A stretch of DNA of 64,000 nt, taken from assembly GCA_030426475.1 (NCBI GenBank), contig JAUHYR010000002.1, positions 1 through 64,000 on the forward strand, given 5' to 3'. The position numbers and the translations under genes were made by a program. Of this stretch, positions 52,173 through 61,123 are shown one piece after another (positions within the stretch are counted from its first letter, which is position 1; the number at the start of each line of letters is the position of its first letter). Source of the stretch: Bacteroidia bacterium. Lineage in GTDB: Bacteria; Bacteroidota; Bacteroidia; Flavobacteriales_E; Vicingaceae. The notes under the pieces are model-generated. The model did no database searches. It was not told the DNA's origin and saw only the letters and a list, made by a program, of their open reading frames with translations.

Positions 52173-52313
52173 AAAACTTTGAAAATCGGCAGCAAAATAA
52201 AGCATTATAATTAATCCTATCAAATAAAGAATATTCCCGAAAAAAGAGTGCTGAAAATCAAAAAGATAGACAATGCTGTTAAAATAGTTGTTGAAAACCA
52301 ACATTAAGTGGAT

Positions 52314-52342
52314 TAACTTTGCATTTGATTTTCTTACCTTTG
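52314..52342 (+). promoter_or_regulatory. Tandem -7 boxes for the TPR-comA-DUF368-aroE operon
   Basis: TAACTTTG (52314-52321) and TACCTTTG (52335-52342) are both exact TAnnTTTG matches, 13 nt apart, before the GTG at 52361. A TTG at 52291-52293 is 20 nt before the first box. Two start sites may be used. Confidence 0.5.
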
Positions 52343-52360
52343 TTAGAAAGACAAGCTTGA

Positions 52361-53776
52361 GTGGACGATAATTTTTCAGAGCAATACGACAATGATTTTC
52401 AAAATGCACTTAACCGTTTTGAAAAAATGCTTGAAAATAATGAGCAATACTTCTTTGATGTTGAAGAACTTGAAGACTTAGTAACCTATTTCATCGAAAC
52501 AAACGACACCGAAAAAGCTCTCAAAGTAATTGGCTTTGGCACACAACAACATCCATACTCAACCAACTTAATTATAAGACACGCGCAAGTTTTAGCAACT
52601 TCTCACAAACCTGCTGAAGCACTTGAGCTTTTAAACAAAGTAGAAAGTATTGAACCAAGTAACTTTGAATTACTTTACAATAAGGCATGTGTTTATAGCC
52701 AATTAAGGAATCCTAAAAAAGCCATTCAATACTTTGAAAAGGCACTTGTAAATTCTGATTTAGAAGAAAAAGAAGAAATTTTACTTTCTATTGGCTTTGA
52801 ATATGAAACTACTAACGAATACCTAACTGCCATAGATTACTTTAAACAAGCTTTAGAAATTAATCCCGAAAACGAAACGGCTCTCTATGAAATTTCATTC
52901 TGTTTTGATATTTCTGATAAAATAAATGAAGGCATTAATTTTTTCAATCAGTTTATTGATGAGCATCCTTATTCTAGTGTAAGCTGGTATAATTTAGGCA
53001 TGTTTCACAGTAAGCTGGAAAAAAATAATGAGGCAATAATGGCTTATGACTATGCGCTCACTATAAAAGAAGATTTTTCATCCGCTTATTTTGGTAAAGC
53101 AAACGTTTTATTCAATACAGAAAAATATGCTCAAGCACTAAAAGCATACAAAGAGTTTATGCAATATGAAAAAGCCGACTCATTGGTTTACTTTTATGTA
53201 GGAGAATGTTATGAAAATATGGATGATTACGCTAATGCGCTTCCGTATTATCAAAGAGCTGTTAAGCTTGACCCCAATTTTGCTGATGCTTGGCTTGGAA
53301 TGGCAATTGTTTATGGAGAAACCGAAAGGTATCATTCTGCTATTCATTTTGTAAAAAAAGCAATAGAGTTAGATAATGAGCAAGCTCATTACTTTGTTTG
53401 CATGGGAGAGTTTTATAGCAAGGCTTCCAATCACATTGAAGCACTTAAAGCATTTAAAAAAGCAAGTGAATTGGAACCTTCCGATAAAGAAATTTACCTA
53501 GACATTGCTGAAGAATTAATTCACCTTGAAGGAATAAAAAAAGGGATTATTTATCTTGAAGACATTATGAATTTATATCCTGATAACGAATACGCAGCAT
53601 ATAGATTATCCGCTTTATATTTTAAACAAAAAGAAACTAAAAAAGCTAAGGAAGCGCTTAAAACAGCTTTAACTTTAAACTCAAAACTCATTACCGAATT
53701 ATTTGAATACTTACCTGAATTATCTGATAAAAAAGACGTTCAAAAAATAATTCATGAGTTCAACTCAAAAACCTAA
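52361..53776 (+). CDS. Cytoplasmic TPR-repeat protein
   Basis: 471 residues with a GTG start at 52361. No signal peptide, so it is expected in the cytoplasm. From residue about 45 onwards it is made of 34-residue TPR units; clear ones include NFELLYNKACVYSQLRNPKK, SWYNLGMFHSKLEKNNEAIM, FADAWLGMAIVYGETERYHS and QAHYFVCMGEFYSKASNHIE, each with the helix A/B pattern. It probably binds partner proteins, and the partner cannot be named. It is the first gene of an operon with phosphosulfolactate synthase: the TAA and the next ATG overlap (TAATG). Confidence 0.85.
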   Translation: MDDNFSEQYDNDFQNALNRFEKMLENNEQYFFDVEELEDLVTYFIETNDTEKALKVIGFGTQQHPYSTNLIIRHAQVLATSHKPAEALELLNKVESIEPSNFELLYNKACVYSQLRNPKKAIQYFEKALVNSDLEEKEEILLSIGFEYETTNEYLTAIDYFKQALEINPENETALYEISFCFDISDKINEGINFFNQFIDEHPYSSVSWYNLGMFHSKLEKNNEAIMAYDYALTIKEDFSSAYFGKANVLFNTEKYAQALKAYKEFMQYEKADSLVYFYVGECYENMDDYANALPYYQRAVKLDPNFADAWLGMAIVYGETERYHSAIHFVKKAIELDNEQAHYFVCMGEFYSKASNHIEALKAFKKASELEPSDKEIYLDIAEELIHLEGIKKGIIYLEDIMNLYPDNEYAAYRLSALYFKQKETKKAKEALKTALTLNSKLITELFEYLPELSDKKDVQKIIHEFNSKT

Positions 53777-54561
53777 TGTACAACTTTAAACTCACGCACA
53801 TTCCTAAACGCACGGTAAAGCCAAGAGAAAATGGCCTAACCATGATGATGGATAAAGGACTTAGCGTTAGAGAAGTAGAAAACTTTTGTGAGGCAAATGC
53901 AGAACTTACCGATATTGTAAAGTTTGGATTTGGCACATCTTTCGTTACAAAAGACCTTGAAAAAAAATTAAATATCTATAAGCAGGCAGGAATTAAGTGC
54001 TACTTCGGAGGAACTTTATTTGAAGCGTTTATAGCCAGAGGGAGGTTTGATGAATACAGAAAACTTCTCGATAAATTTAAGCTTGAGATGGCAGAAGTGT
54101 CCAATGGTTCAATAACCATGAATATGGATGATAAATGCGAATACATTGCAAAGCTTTCAAAAAATTATACCGTTTTGAGCGAAGTAGGCAGCAAAGAAGA
54201 AGGCATATTAATTAGTCCCGGAAAATGGATTTCATGGATGAATATGGAATTAGAAGCTGGTTCATGGAAAGTAATTGCAGAGGCACGAGAAAGTGGCACA
54301 GTAGGAATATACAGACCAAACGGTACTGCACACGTTGCACTAATTAACAGAATACTTAAAAAAGTTCCCGGAGACAGCATTTTATGGGAAGCACCAAAGA
54401 AAGCGCAACAGGTATATTTTATTAAACTAATTGGAGCTAATGTAAACTTAGGCAACATTGCCCCTAATGAGTTAATTCCACTAGAATGTCTAAGAATAGG
54501 ATTGAGAGGAGACACATTTTTTCAGTTTTTACCTGAAGAATTAGTTAAAGCCAACAAATAA
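53776..54561 (+). CDS. Phosphosulfolactate synthase (ComA family)
   Basis: 261 residues. ComA joins sulfite to phosphoenolpyruvate to give 2-phospho-3-sulfolactate, the first step of coenzyme M synthesis in methanogens, but its role in Bacteroidota is not established. The fold is a TIM barrel. PRENGLTMMMDKGLSVREVE, DIVKFGFGTSFVTKDL, CYFGGTLFEAF, EVSNGSITM and LSEVGSKEE are the conserved blocks of the family. It may provide a sulfonated C3 unit for sulfonolipids or sulfolactate, which is inference. It is coupled to the TPR gene and is followed 3 nt later by the DUF368 gene. Confidence 0.9.
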   Translation: MYNFKLTHIPKRTVKPRENGLTMMMDKGLSVREVENFCEANAELTDIVKFGFGTSFVTKDLEKKLNIYKQAGIKCYFGGTLFEAFIARGRFDEYRKLLDKFKLEMAEVSNGSITMNMDDKCEYIAKLSKNYTVLSEVGSKEEGILISPGKWISWMNMELEAGSWKVIAEARESGTVGIYRPNGTAHVALINRILKKVPGDSILWEAPKKAQQVYFIKLIGANVNLGNIAPNELIPLECLRIGLRGDTFFQFLPEELVKANK

Positions 54562-54564
54562 TTC

Positions 54565-55479
54565 ATGAGAAGCTTAAAAGACTATCTACTCATTAGCCTT
54601 AAAGGTATTGGCATGGGCGCAGCAGACGTAGTGCCGGGAATTTCAGGAGGCACAATAGCTTTTATAACCGGCATCTATGAGGAACTTATTAACTCCATAA
54701 AATCTGTTAATAAAGATGCTATTGTAAAACTTGCAAAAGAAGGCATTGTATCTTTTTGGAAACATATCAACGGCTCTTTTTTAGTTGCTCTTTTTTTAGG
54801 TATTGGTATTAGTATAGTTTCTCTGGCAAAAGGAATTACCTATTTACTTCATCATTACCCGATTTTAGTTTGGGCATTTTTCTTTGGATTAATCGTTGCT
54901 TCAGCAATAGTAGTTGGAAGAAATATTAAAAAATGGAGAATAGCAGAAATTCTTTTTTTATTAATTGGAGGAGGTATTGCTTTTTATATAACTATAGCCA
55001 CTCCCGCAGAAACTCCTGAAACAATATGGTTTATCTTTTTAAGTGGTATGATTGCTATTTGTGCTATGATATTGCCCGGTATATCAGGCTCTTTTATACT
55101 ACTTTTACTAGGGAAATATTCATTTATATTAGCTGCTGTTAGTTCGTTTAACCTCAAAACTATTGGAGTTTTCGCCACAGGATGTATTGTTGGTTTGTTA
55201 AGCTTTTCACATATTCTTTCCTGGATGTTTAAAAAACATTACTCTATTACTATTGCCATACTTACAGGATTTATGGTTGGCTCCTTGAACAAAGTTTGGC
55301 CATGGAAAAAGGTATTGGAATATCGAACCAATTCACACGGTGAATCTGTACCCTTTATTGAACAAAGTATTTCTCCATTCAACTATGATGGAGAACCCCA
55401 ATTGATATTAGCAGTTGTTTTGACAATTGTAGGATTTGGTATTGTCTTTTTAATAGAAAAGATGGGAGCAAAAAAATGA
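54565..55479 (+). CDS. DUF368 membrane protein, undecaprenyl-phosphate translocase (PopT-like)
   Basis: 304 residues, about eight to nine membrane segments. The twin signatures GMGAADVVPGISGGTIAFIT near the N-terminus and CAMILPGISGSFILLLLGKY near residue 175 are typical of DUF368. Members of this family (PopT) recycle the carrier lipid undecaprenyl phosphate across the inner membrane for wall and surface polymer synthesis. It is in an operon with comA and aroE; its stop overlaps the aroE start (ATGA). The assignment as a translocase follows from family knowledge, not from the sequence itself. Confidence 0.88.
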   Translation: MRSLKDYLLISLKGIGMGAADVVPGISGGTIAFITGIYEELINSIKSVNKDAIVKLAKEGIVSFWKHINGSFLVALFLGIGISIVSLAKGITYLLHHYPILVWAFFFGLIVASAIVVGRNIKKWRIAEILFLLIGGGIAFYITIATPAETPETIWFIFLSGMIAICAMILPGISGSFILLLLGKYSFILAAVSSFNLKTIGVFATGCIVGLLSFSHILSWMFKKHYSITIAILTGFMVGSLNKVWPWKKVLEYRTNSHGESVPFIEQSISPFNYDGEPQLILAVVLTIVGFGIVFLIEKMGAKK

Positions 55480-56195
55480 AAACCTACGGCTTAATAGGTT
55501 ATCCTCTCTCCCACTCCTTTTCAAAAAATTATTTTTCTCAAAAATTTTCTCAATTAGGTATTGAAGCAAATTATGAAAACTTTGAAATCAAATCCATTAC
55601 TAAATTTTCAGAAATAATTGAGAACAATGAGTTAAGTGGCTTAAACGTCACCATTCCGTACAAACAAAAAATACTGGAATATCTTCAAGAATTATCTCCT
55701 GAAGCAAAAGAAATTGGTGCAGTGAATACGATAAAAATTGAAGGTAAAAAACTAATTGGGTATAACACAGACTATATTGGATTTACAAAAAGCATTCAGC
55801 CTTTGCTAACAGCAAATCATACGTCTGCATTAGTTTTAGGAAATGGTGGAGCAACAAAAGCCATTATTTACGCATTAAATAAATTAAACATTTCATCTTC
55901 TGTAGTTGCTAGAAGTAATGGTAATTACACTTTTAAAGAAGTAAATGAAAACATTGTTCAACAACATCAAATTATTATTAATTGTACCCCACTTGGCACC
56001 TACCCAAGTATTGACAAAAAGCCACCATTTCCCTATAAATTTTTAACTAGTAATCATTTACTCTATGATTTAGTTTATAATCCTAAACAAACCGCATTTT
56101 TAACAATGGGGAAGGAAAAAGGATGCGCTACCAAGAATGGTTTGGAAATGCTTGAAATTCAAGCTGAAGAAGCTTGGAAAACATGGAACTCTTAA
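55476..56195 (+). CDS. aroE: Shikimate dehydrogenase
   Basis: 239 residues, slightly short for the family. AroE reduces 3-dehydroshikimate to shikimate with NADPH. YPLSHSFSKNYFSQ binds substrate, LNVTIPYKQKI has the catalytic Lys, GAVNTIK and NTDYIGF the Asn/Asp pair, and ALVLGNGGATKAIIYAL is the NADP-binding loop. INCTPLGTYPS and KNGLEMLEIQA complete the domain. It overlaps the DUF368 gene by 4 nt, the last member of the operon. Shikimate is upstream of aromatic amino acids, so the link to comA (which uses PEP, also an aroA and aroG substrate) is only suggestive. Confidence 0.93.
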   Translation: MKTYGLIGYPLSHSFSKNYFSQKFSQLGIEANYENFEIKSITKFSEIIENNELSGLNVTIPYKQKILEYLQELSPEAKEIGAVNTIKIEGKKLIGYNTDYIGFTKSIQPLLTANHTSALVLGNGGATKAIIYALNKLNISSSVVARSNGNYTFKEVNENIVQQHQIIINCTPLGTYPSIDKKPPFPYKFLTSNHLLYDLVYNPKQTAFLTMGKEKGCATKNGLEMLEIQAEEAWKTWNS

Positions 56196-56310
56196 CAAAA
56201 AAAGAAGAATCACATTAAGATACCCTTTTAAGACTTTTTCCATTTAAAAGGAGTGGAAAAAAATACTTAAATTGCACCATATTTGTTTAGCAAACAGAAA
56301 CCAAAAAACT

Positions 56311-57366
56311 ATGAAAAAAATAATAACCATTCTCCTTATTTTGTTTGGCTGCAACTTGTTTTCCCAAGAAGTTGTAGTAGGTGGTGATTCCGCTTTATTA
56401 AACCAAATGAGAGCCAAAGAATTTTTAGCCCAAGGCATAGAACAATTTGAAGCCAAAAATTATAATGCCGCTATTGCATCTTTTGATCAAGCAATAGTTC
56501 TCGACCCTACATCAGACAAATCCTATTTCAACAGAGGTTCAGCCAAAATGCAAATGGGAAACTATAAAGATGCTATTCAAGACTTTAATAAAACCATTGA
56601 GTTAACCTCCGATTTTAAAAATGCACATTATAACCGTGCTAAATCATTTGAAGCAATTAATGATTTGAATTCTGCCCTAAACGATTATAATAAAGCTCTT
56701 GAATTGGATAAAGAAAATTCAACTGCATTTTATCATAGAGGAGGTATTCGCTTTAGAAATAGCAACTATAAAGAAGCAATAGCAGACTATGATAATGCTA
56801 TCTTAAATAACCCCAAATATGCTTATGCTTTTAATGACAGAGGTAGCGCAAAAAAAATGTTAAATGACATTGACGGAGCTATTGTAGATTATAAAAAAGC
56901 AGTGGAGCTTGACCCAAATCTTCCATACTTTTACAACAACTTGGGCAGCGCGCTTAGAACAAAAGGTGAGTTTAAAGAGGCAATAAAAAATTATGACAAA
57001 GCTATTCAGCTTAAAAAGGATTATCACATTGCCTATAATAACAGAGGTTACGCAAAGTTTGAGTTAGGCAACTATTATGAAGCTATTAAAGACTTTAATC
57101 TAGCCATTAACATTCAGTCTGATTATGCATTTGCCTACAACAATCGAGCAGCGGCAAAACATAAACAAAAAGATTACAAAGGAGCAATTGAAGACTGTAA
57201 TAAAGCTATTTCTCTAGATGCAAATTATGGCGGAGCTTATCTTAACAGAGGGATTGCAAAAGAAATGCTAAGAGATGAAGACGGAGCTTGTAAAGATTGG
57301 CAAAAAGCCGCTGACTTAGGTTCTAAAAATGCAAAATCGTTTGTTTCTCAAAGCTGCGAAAATTAA
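56311..57366 (+). CDS. Exported TPR protein
   Basis: 351 residues from the ATG at 56311; an open frame begins 39 nt earlier but lacks a leader. ITILLILFGCNLFSQ is a signal peptide; the Cys at LFGC could be a lipobox but is imperfect. From residue about 35 it has around nine TPR units of the type SYFNRGSAKMQMGNYKDAIQ, YNNRGYAKFELGNYYEAIKD and YLNRGIAKEMLRDEDGACKD. This regular array is typical of envelope scaffold proteins. It is 22 nt upstream of the PorE-like gene, so probably co-transcribed and possibly part of the same envelope assembly. Confidence 0.85.
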   Translation: MKKIITILLILFGCNLFSQEVVVGGDSALLNQMRAKEFLAQGIEQFEAKNYNAAIASFDQAIVLDPTSDKSYFNRGSAKMQMGNYKDAIQDFNKTIELTSDFKNAHYNRAKSFEAINDLNSALNDYNKALELDKENSTAFYHRGGIRFRNSNYKEAIADYDNAILNNPKYAYAFNDRGSAKKMLNDIDGAIVDYKKAVELDPNLPYFYNNLGSALRTKGEFKEAIKNYDKAIQLKKDYHIAYNNRGYAKFELGNYYEAIKDFNLAINIQSDYAFAYNNRAAAKHKQKDYKGAIEDCNKAISLDANYGGAYLNRGIAKEMLRDEDGACKDWQKAADLGSKNAKSFVSQSCEN

Positions 57367-57388
57367 TAACTACTAAGCTACTTATATC

Positions 57389-59485
57389 ATGAAAAATATA
57401 TACACTACTCTCTCTATAGTTTTTGTTTTTATCTCAAGTATTCTGTTTGCTCAACAAGACATTCCTTTTGAGAAAGCATATTTTAAAGATAGAAAAGATG
57501 AGTTTAAGGAAGCCCTTGACCATTACGAAACTGGTGATTCTTATTTCGAACAAGGTCCTATGGCTTACAAAATTGCTCTAGACCATTATTTACAGGCACA
57601 GAAATTTAACCCGAATTACTCCTTACTAAATTATAAAATAGGGAAATGTTACCTGTATTCTATTGACAAAGGAAAAGCTTTAGATTATTTACTAAAAGCA
57701 CAAAAACTACGACCGGATGTAGAAAGTGATGTAAACTTTTTAACCGGGTGGGCATATCAACTTAAGTTAGAATTTGACAAAGCAATAAATGAATTTCGAC
57801 AACAAAAGTTAAAAGCATCAGGAAAAGATGGTGCAGAAATGCTTGAAAAAGTGAACAAACATATTGAAGAATGTGAGTACGGAAAAAAGTTAGTAGCAAA
57901 CCCTGTAAGAGTATTTATTGATAATTTAGGAAGTGCTATTAATACTAAATACCCGGAATACGGGCCGATAATTAATGCTGATAACACGCTTATGCTCTTT
58001 ACCTCCAGAAGACCAAACACTACAGGTGGAGCGAAAGATGAATCTCTACATGAGTATTATGAAGATTTATATTCTTCTACTTATAAAAATGGCAGTTGGA
58101 CAAGCGCAGTTAATATTGGAGAGCCGGCAAACTCTGCTGACCATGATGCAACGGTTGCCCTATCTCCTGACGGACAAAAATTATTAATCTACAAAGATGA
58201 TAAAGGAGATGGTAACCTTTATGAAATTCTTTTAACCGGTGACAAGTGGAGCAAACCCGTAAAACTGGATAAAGCGATTAATACAAAAGACCATGAATCA
58301 TCCGCTGCATATAGCTATGACGGAAAAACACTTTACTTCGTAAGTAGCAGGCAGGATATGGGGCTTGGCGGCAGAGATATTTATGTTTCTAACTGGGATG
58401 ACGAAAAAGGAAAATGGGGCGAACCAAAAAACTTAGGACCTGTTATCAACACTAAATATAATGAAGAAAGTGTATTTATACACCCGGATGGAAAAACCAT
58501 GTATTTCAGCTCTCAGGGTCATCAAACTATGGGAGGATATGATATTTTCAAAACCGAATTAAAAAATGGAAATTGGACTAAACCTGAAAACATTGGTTAT
58601 CCAATCAACACGCCTGATGATGATGTGTTTTTTGTGGTAAATGCAAGTGGAAGATATGGCTACTATTCTTCATTTAAAGAAGACGGAATGGGTGAAAAAG
58701 ATATTTACAAAATAACTTTTTTAGGAGCTGAAAAACCTTTGGCTTTAAGTGGTGAAGACAATCTTTTAGCAAGTATTGCTGCTCCGGTTAAAGAAAAAAT
58801 GATTGAAAAAGACATCTCCGGAATGTCAAAGCAAATTACCATTTTAAAAGGAACTATTAGAGAAATTGGAAGCAACAAACCACTTGAAGCAGAAATTGAA
58901 TTGATTGATGTGGAAGCAAATAAAACATTGGCTACATTTACTTCCAACTCCAGCACTGGTAAGTATTTAGTTAGTTTGCCATCAGGAAAAAATTATGGTA
59001 TTGCGGTTAAAAAAACAGGGTATTTATTCCACTCTGAAAATTTTAATATAGCTGCAAGTTCAGGATATAACGAAGTGGTAATTGACGTTGACTTGAAAAA
59101 GCTGGAAGTGGGAAGCAGAATTATATTAAAAAATATCTTCTATGATTACAATAAATCAACACTCAGAAATGCTTCAATGAATGAGCTTGATAGGTTGAAA
59201 AAATTATTGGATGAAAATCCAACGCTTAAAATTGAGCTTTCTGCACATACCGACAGCAGAGGCGGAGACGCGTATAATAATAAGCTATCCCAAGAAAGAG
59301 CTCAGGCTTGTGTTGATTATTTAACTTCAAAAGGAATTGATAAATCAAGATTAATTGCAAAAGGATATGGAGAGTCTCAATTAATTATGAGTGATGCAGA
59401 AATTGCAAAATTACCAACTGAAGAAGCTAAAGAAGAAGCTCATCAACAAAATAGACGAACAGAATTTAAGATTGTAGCAAAATAA
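57389..59485 (+). CDS. PorE-like T9SS protein (TPR, PD40, CRD, OmpA)
   Basis: 698 residues. The signal peptide ends near LFAQQ. Residues about 40-160 are TPR-like; about 165-455 are PD40 propeller blades (LMLFTSRRPNTTGGAKD, LYFVSSRQDMGLGGRDIYVS, MYFSSQGHQTMGGYDIF). A carboxypeptidase-regulatory-like domain (TILKGTIREIGSNKPLEAEI) covers about 475-570. The C-terminus is OmpA-like (ILKNIFYDYNKSTLR, IELSAHTDSRGGDAYNNKLS, QQNRRTEF) and should bind peptidoglycan. This is the domain order of PorE, a T9SS component thought to tie the secretion or attachment machinery to the wall. The stop overlaps the next start (TAATG). Confidence 0.88.
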   Translation: MKNIYTTLSIVFVFISSILFAQQDIPFEKAYFKDRKDEFKEALDHYETGDSYFEQGPMAYKIALDHYLQAQKFNPNYSLLNYKIGKCYLYSIDKGKALDYLLKAQKLRPDVESDVNFLTGWAYQLKLEFDKAINEFRQQKLKASGKDGAEMLEKVNKHIEECEYGKKLVANPVRVFIDNLGSAINTKYPEYGPIINADNTLMLFTSRRPNTTGGAKDESLHEYYEDLYSSTYKNGSWTSAVNIGEPANSADHDATVALSPDGQKLLIYKDDKGDGNLYEILLTGDKWSKPVKLDKAINTKDHESSAAYSYDGKTLYFVSSRQDMGLGGRDIYVSNWDDEKGKWGEPKNLGPVINTKYNEESVFIHPDGKTMYFSSQGHQTMGGYDIFKTELKNGNWTKPENIGYPINTPDDDVFFVVNASGRYGYYSSFKEDGMGEKDIYKITFLGAEKPLALSGEDNLLASIAAPVKEKMIEKDISGMSKQITILKGTIREIGSNKPLEAEIELIDVEANKTLATFTSNSSTGKYLVSLPSGKNYGIAVKKTGYLFHSENFNIAASSGYNEVVIDVDLKKLEVGSRIILKNIFYDYNKSTLRNASMNELDRLKKLLDENPTLKIELSAHTDSRGGDAYNNKLSQERAQACVDYLTSKGIDKSRLIAKGYGESQLIMSDAEIAKLPTEEAKEEAHQQNRRTEFKIVAK

Positions 59486-61053
59486 TGAAAAAGGTATTTA
59501 TCATATTTTTTAGTGTTCTTTCCCTTGGTTCTTTTGCTCAAAATAAGAACATTTCAAATGGAATTATCTTTGATGGTGAGCCTTATTTAAGTATAAACCC
59601 TGGCAACTCACAACACATGGTTGCTGTTTGGATGGGTTATCAGTTTAACAATCAAATAGTAATAAAAACCAGAGTATCTTTTAATGCCGGTAACACATGG
59701 AGTACAACAAAATATATTCCACACAAAAGTCCAACGTACACATCTGCTGACCCCTCTTTACAATTTGATAATTCCGGTAATTTATTTTTGGCCTATATCG
59801 ACTATAAATTAGCAAGAGACTCTGGAACTGTTTTCGTAACAAAAAGCACGGACGGTGGACTAAACTGGGGAACGCCAGTTAAAGCTATTGATGTTTATGA
59901 CGACATCAACACTAAGTTTTGTATTGATAGACCATGGATGGTTGTTGACCAATCCAACGGTCCAAATCAGGGAACGATTTATGTTACCACTATGAATGGA
60001 GAAGGCGGCTCTCCCGCTCCTTTTAATCCTTATTTGGTAAAATCAACAAATGGCGGTAACTCGTTTTCACCTTACAGATATATTGACTCAACCGGATATT
60101 TAGCCGGAAGTTTAATTCCACAACCAATGCCTACTCCTTCTGTTGGCAGTGACGGAACTTTTTATGCCATATATCCAAGTTACGTAGTTTCTCAAAACCC
60201 ACTTCCGCAGTATTTTATCGCTTCTTCAAACAATACCGGAAACTCGTTTAATTACAATTCTGTATATGCTTCTGCTACTACTTTTAGCGATTCACTGGCT
60301 AAAAAAGGATATTTATTAATTAGCAATCCGGCAAATGCTAATCATTTAGCTTTTTTCTTTTTACATAATCCAAATGGAGACGGAGATGTATATATGATTG
60401 AGAGTTTAAATAAAGGAGCAAGCTGGGGAACTCCACAAAAAATTAATGACGATGCTATAGGAAACGGAAAAATGCAAGACATGGTATGGGCAGATTTTGA
60501 TAATGACGGAGACTTAGTTGTTGCATGGAGGGACAGAAGAAATGCAAGTGGAACAGGTTATCAACAGCCTACAGAAATCTATGCAGCTGTTAGAAAAAAT
60601 GGTTCAGGTTCTTTTGCTCCAAACTTCAAAATATCAGATCAATCAGTTGCTTTTGATACTGTTTTAAATGGTTCAGGCAATGACTTTATGTGCATTAAAT
60701 TAATGGACGATACGCTTAGTGCTGTTTGGGGCGATACCAGAAATGGAAGATTAAATATTTGGTTTCAAAGAATTGGGTTTGACGGAACAATTCTTTCCAC
60801 AAAATCAATCGCTTCAGAGCAACTCCCTGAGATAAATGTTTATCCTAACCCTTCTAAAAACTATTTTTCAATTGAGTCTGATGCTGTAATAACGTCTATT
60901 AAAATAATTGACATTACCGGTAAAGTGGTCAAACAAATAAACATAAATGATAATAATTACACTTGTAACATCAATGATTTACCAAATGGCATATATCAAA
61001 TAGCTACTCATACATCAATGGGAATAGCCATTAAATCTTTAGTTGTTGAGTAA
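59485..61053 (+). CDS. T9SS type A cargo with BNR/sialidase-like propeller
   Basis: 522 residues. The signal peptide ends near SFAQ. The body has Asp-box-like repeats SFNAGNTWST, TKSTDGGLNWGTP, SLNKGASWGTP and VWADFDNDGDLVVAWRDRR, spaced as in a sialidase-type beta-propeller, but no sialidase catalytic triad is clear. The C-terminus INVYPNPSKNYFSIESD, KIIDITGKVVKQI and PNGIYQIATHT is a type A sorting domain, so it should go to the surface. Its start overlaps the stop of the PorE-like gene, an unusually close tie of machinery and cargo. Substrate unknown. Confidence 0.82.
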   Translation: MKKVFIIFFSVLSLGSFAQNKNISNGIIFDGEPYLSINPGNSQHMVAVWMGYQFNNQIVIKTRVSFNAGNTWSTTKYIPHKSPTYTSADPSLQFDNSGNLFLAYIDYKLARDSGTVFVTKSTDGGLNWGTPVKAIDVYDDINTKFCIDRPWMVVDQSNGPNQGTIYVTTMNGEGGSPAPFNPYLVKSTNGGNSFSPYRYIDSTGYLAGSLIPQPMPTPSVGSDGTFYAIYPSYVVSQNPLPQYFIASSNNTGNSFNYNSVYASATTFSDSLAKKGYLLISNPANANHLAFFFLHNPNGDGDVYMIESLNKGASWGTPQKINDDAIGNGKMQDMVWADFDNDGDLVVAWRDRRNASGTGYQQPTEIYAAVRKNGSGSFAPNFKISDQSVAFDTVLNGSGNDFMCIKLMDDTLSAVWGDTRNGRLNIWFQRIGFDGTILSTKSIASEQLPEINVYPNPSKNYFSIESDAVITSIKIIDITGKVVKQININDNNYTCNINDLPNGIYQIATHTSMGIAIKSLVVE

Positions 61054-61093
61054 AGTGGTATAAAAATTGACATCCGATACTTATCATCTTTCG

Positions 61094-61101
61094 TATATTT
61101 G
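61094..61101 (+). promoter_or_regulatory. -7 box TATATTTG for the long TPR/coiled-coil gene
   Basis: Exact TAnnTTTG, 22 nt before the ATG at 61124. No clear TTG is at the ideal distance. Confidence 0.45.
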
Positions 61102-61123
61102 AAATCTAAAAAATTCAACACCA

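Noticed and set aside
52173-52409. N-terminal extension of GlmM by about 79 residues
   Set aside because: The extension is not family-like, overlaps the divergent TPR gene and its promoter boxes, and the standard N-terminus begins at 52172.
56230-56262. Terminator after aroE (TTTTTCCA / TGGAAAAA)
   Set aside because: The possible stem is only 8 mostly A-T pairs with an 11-nt loop; too weak to call.
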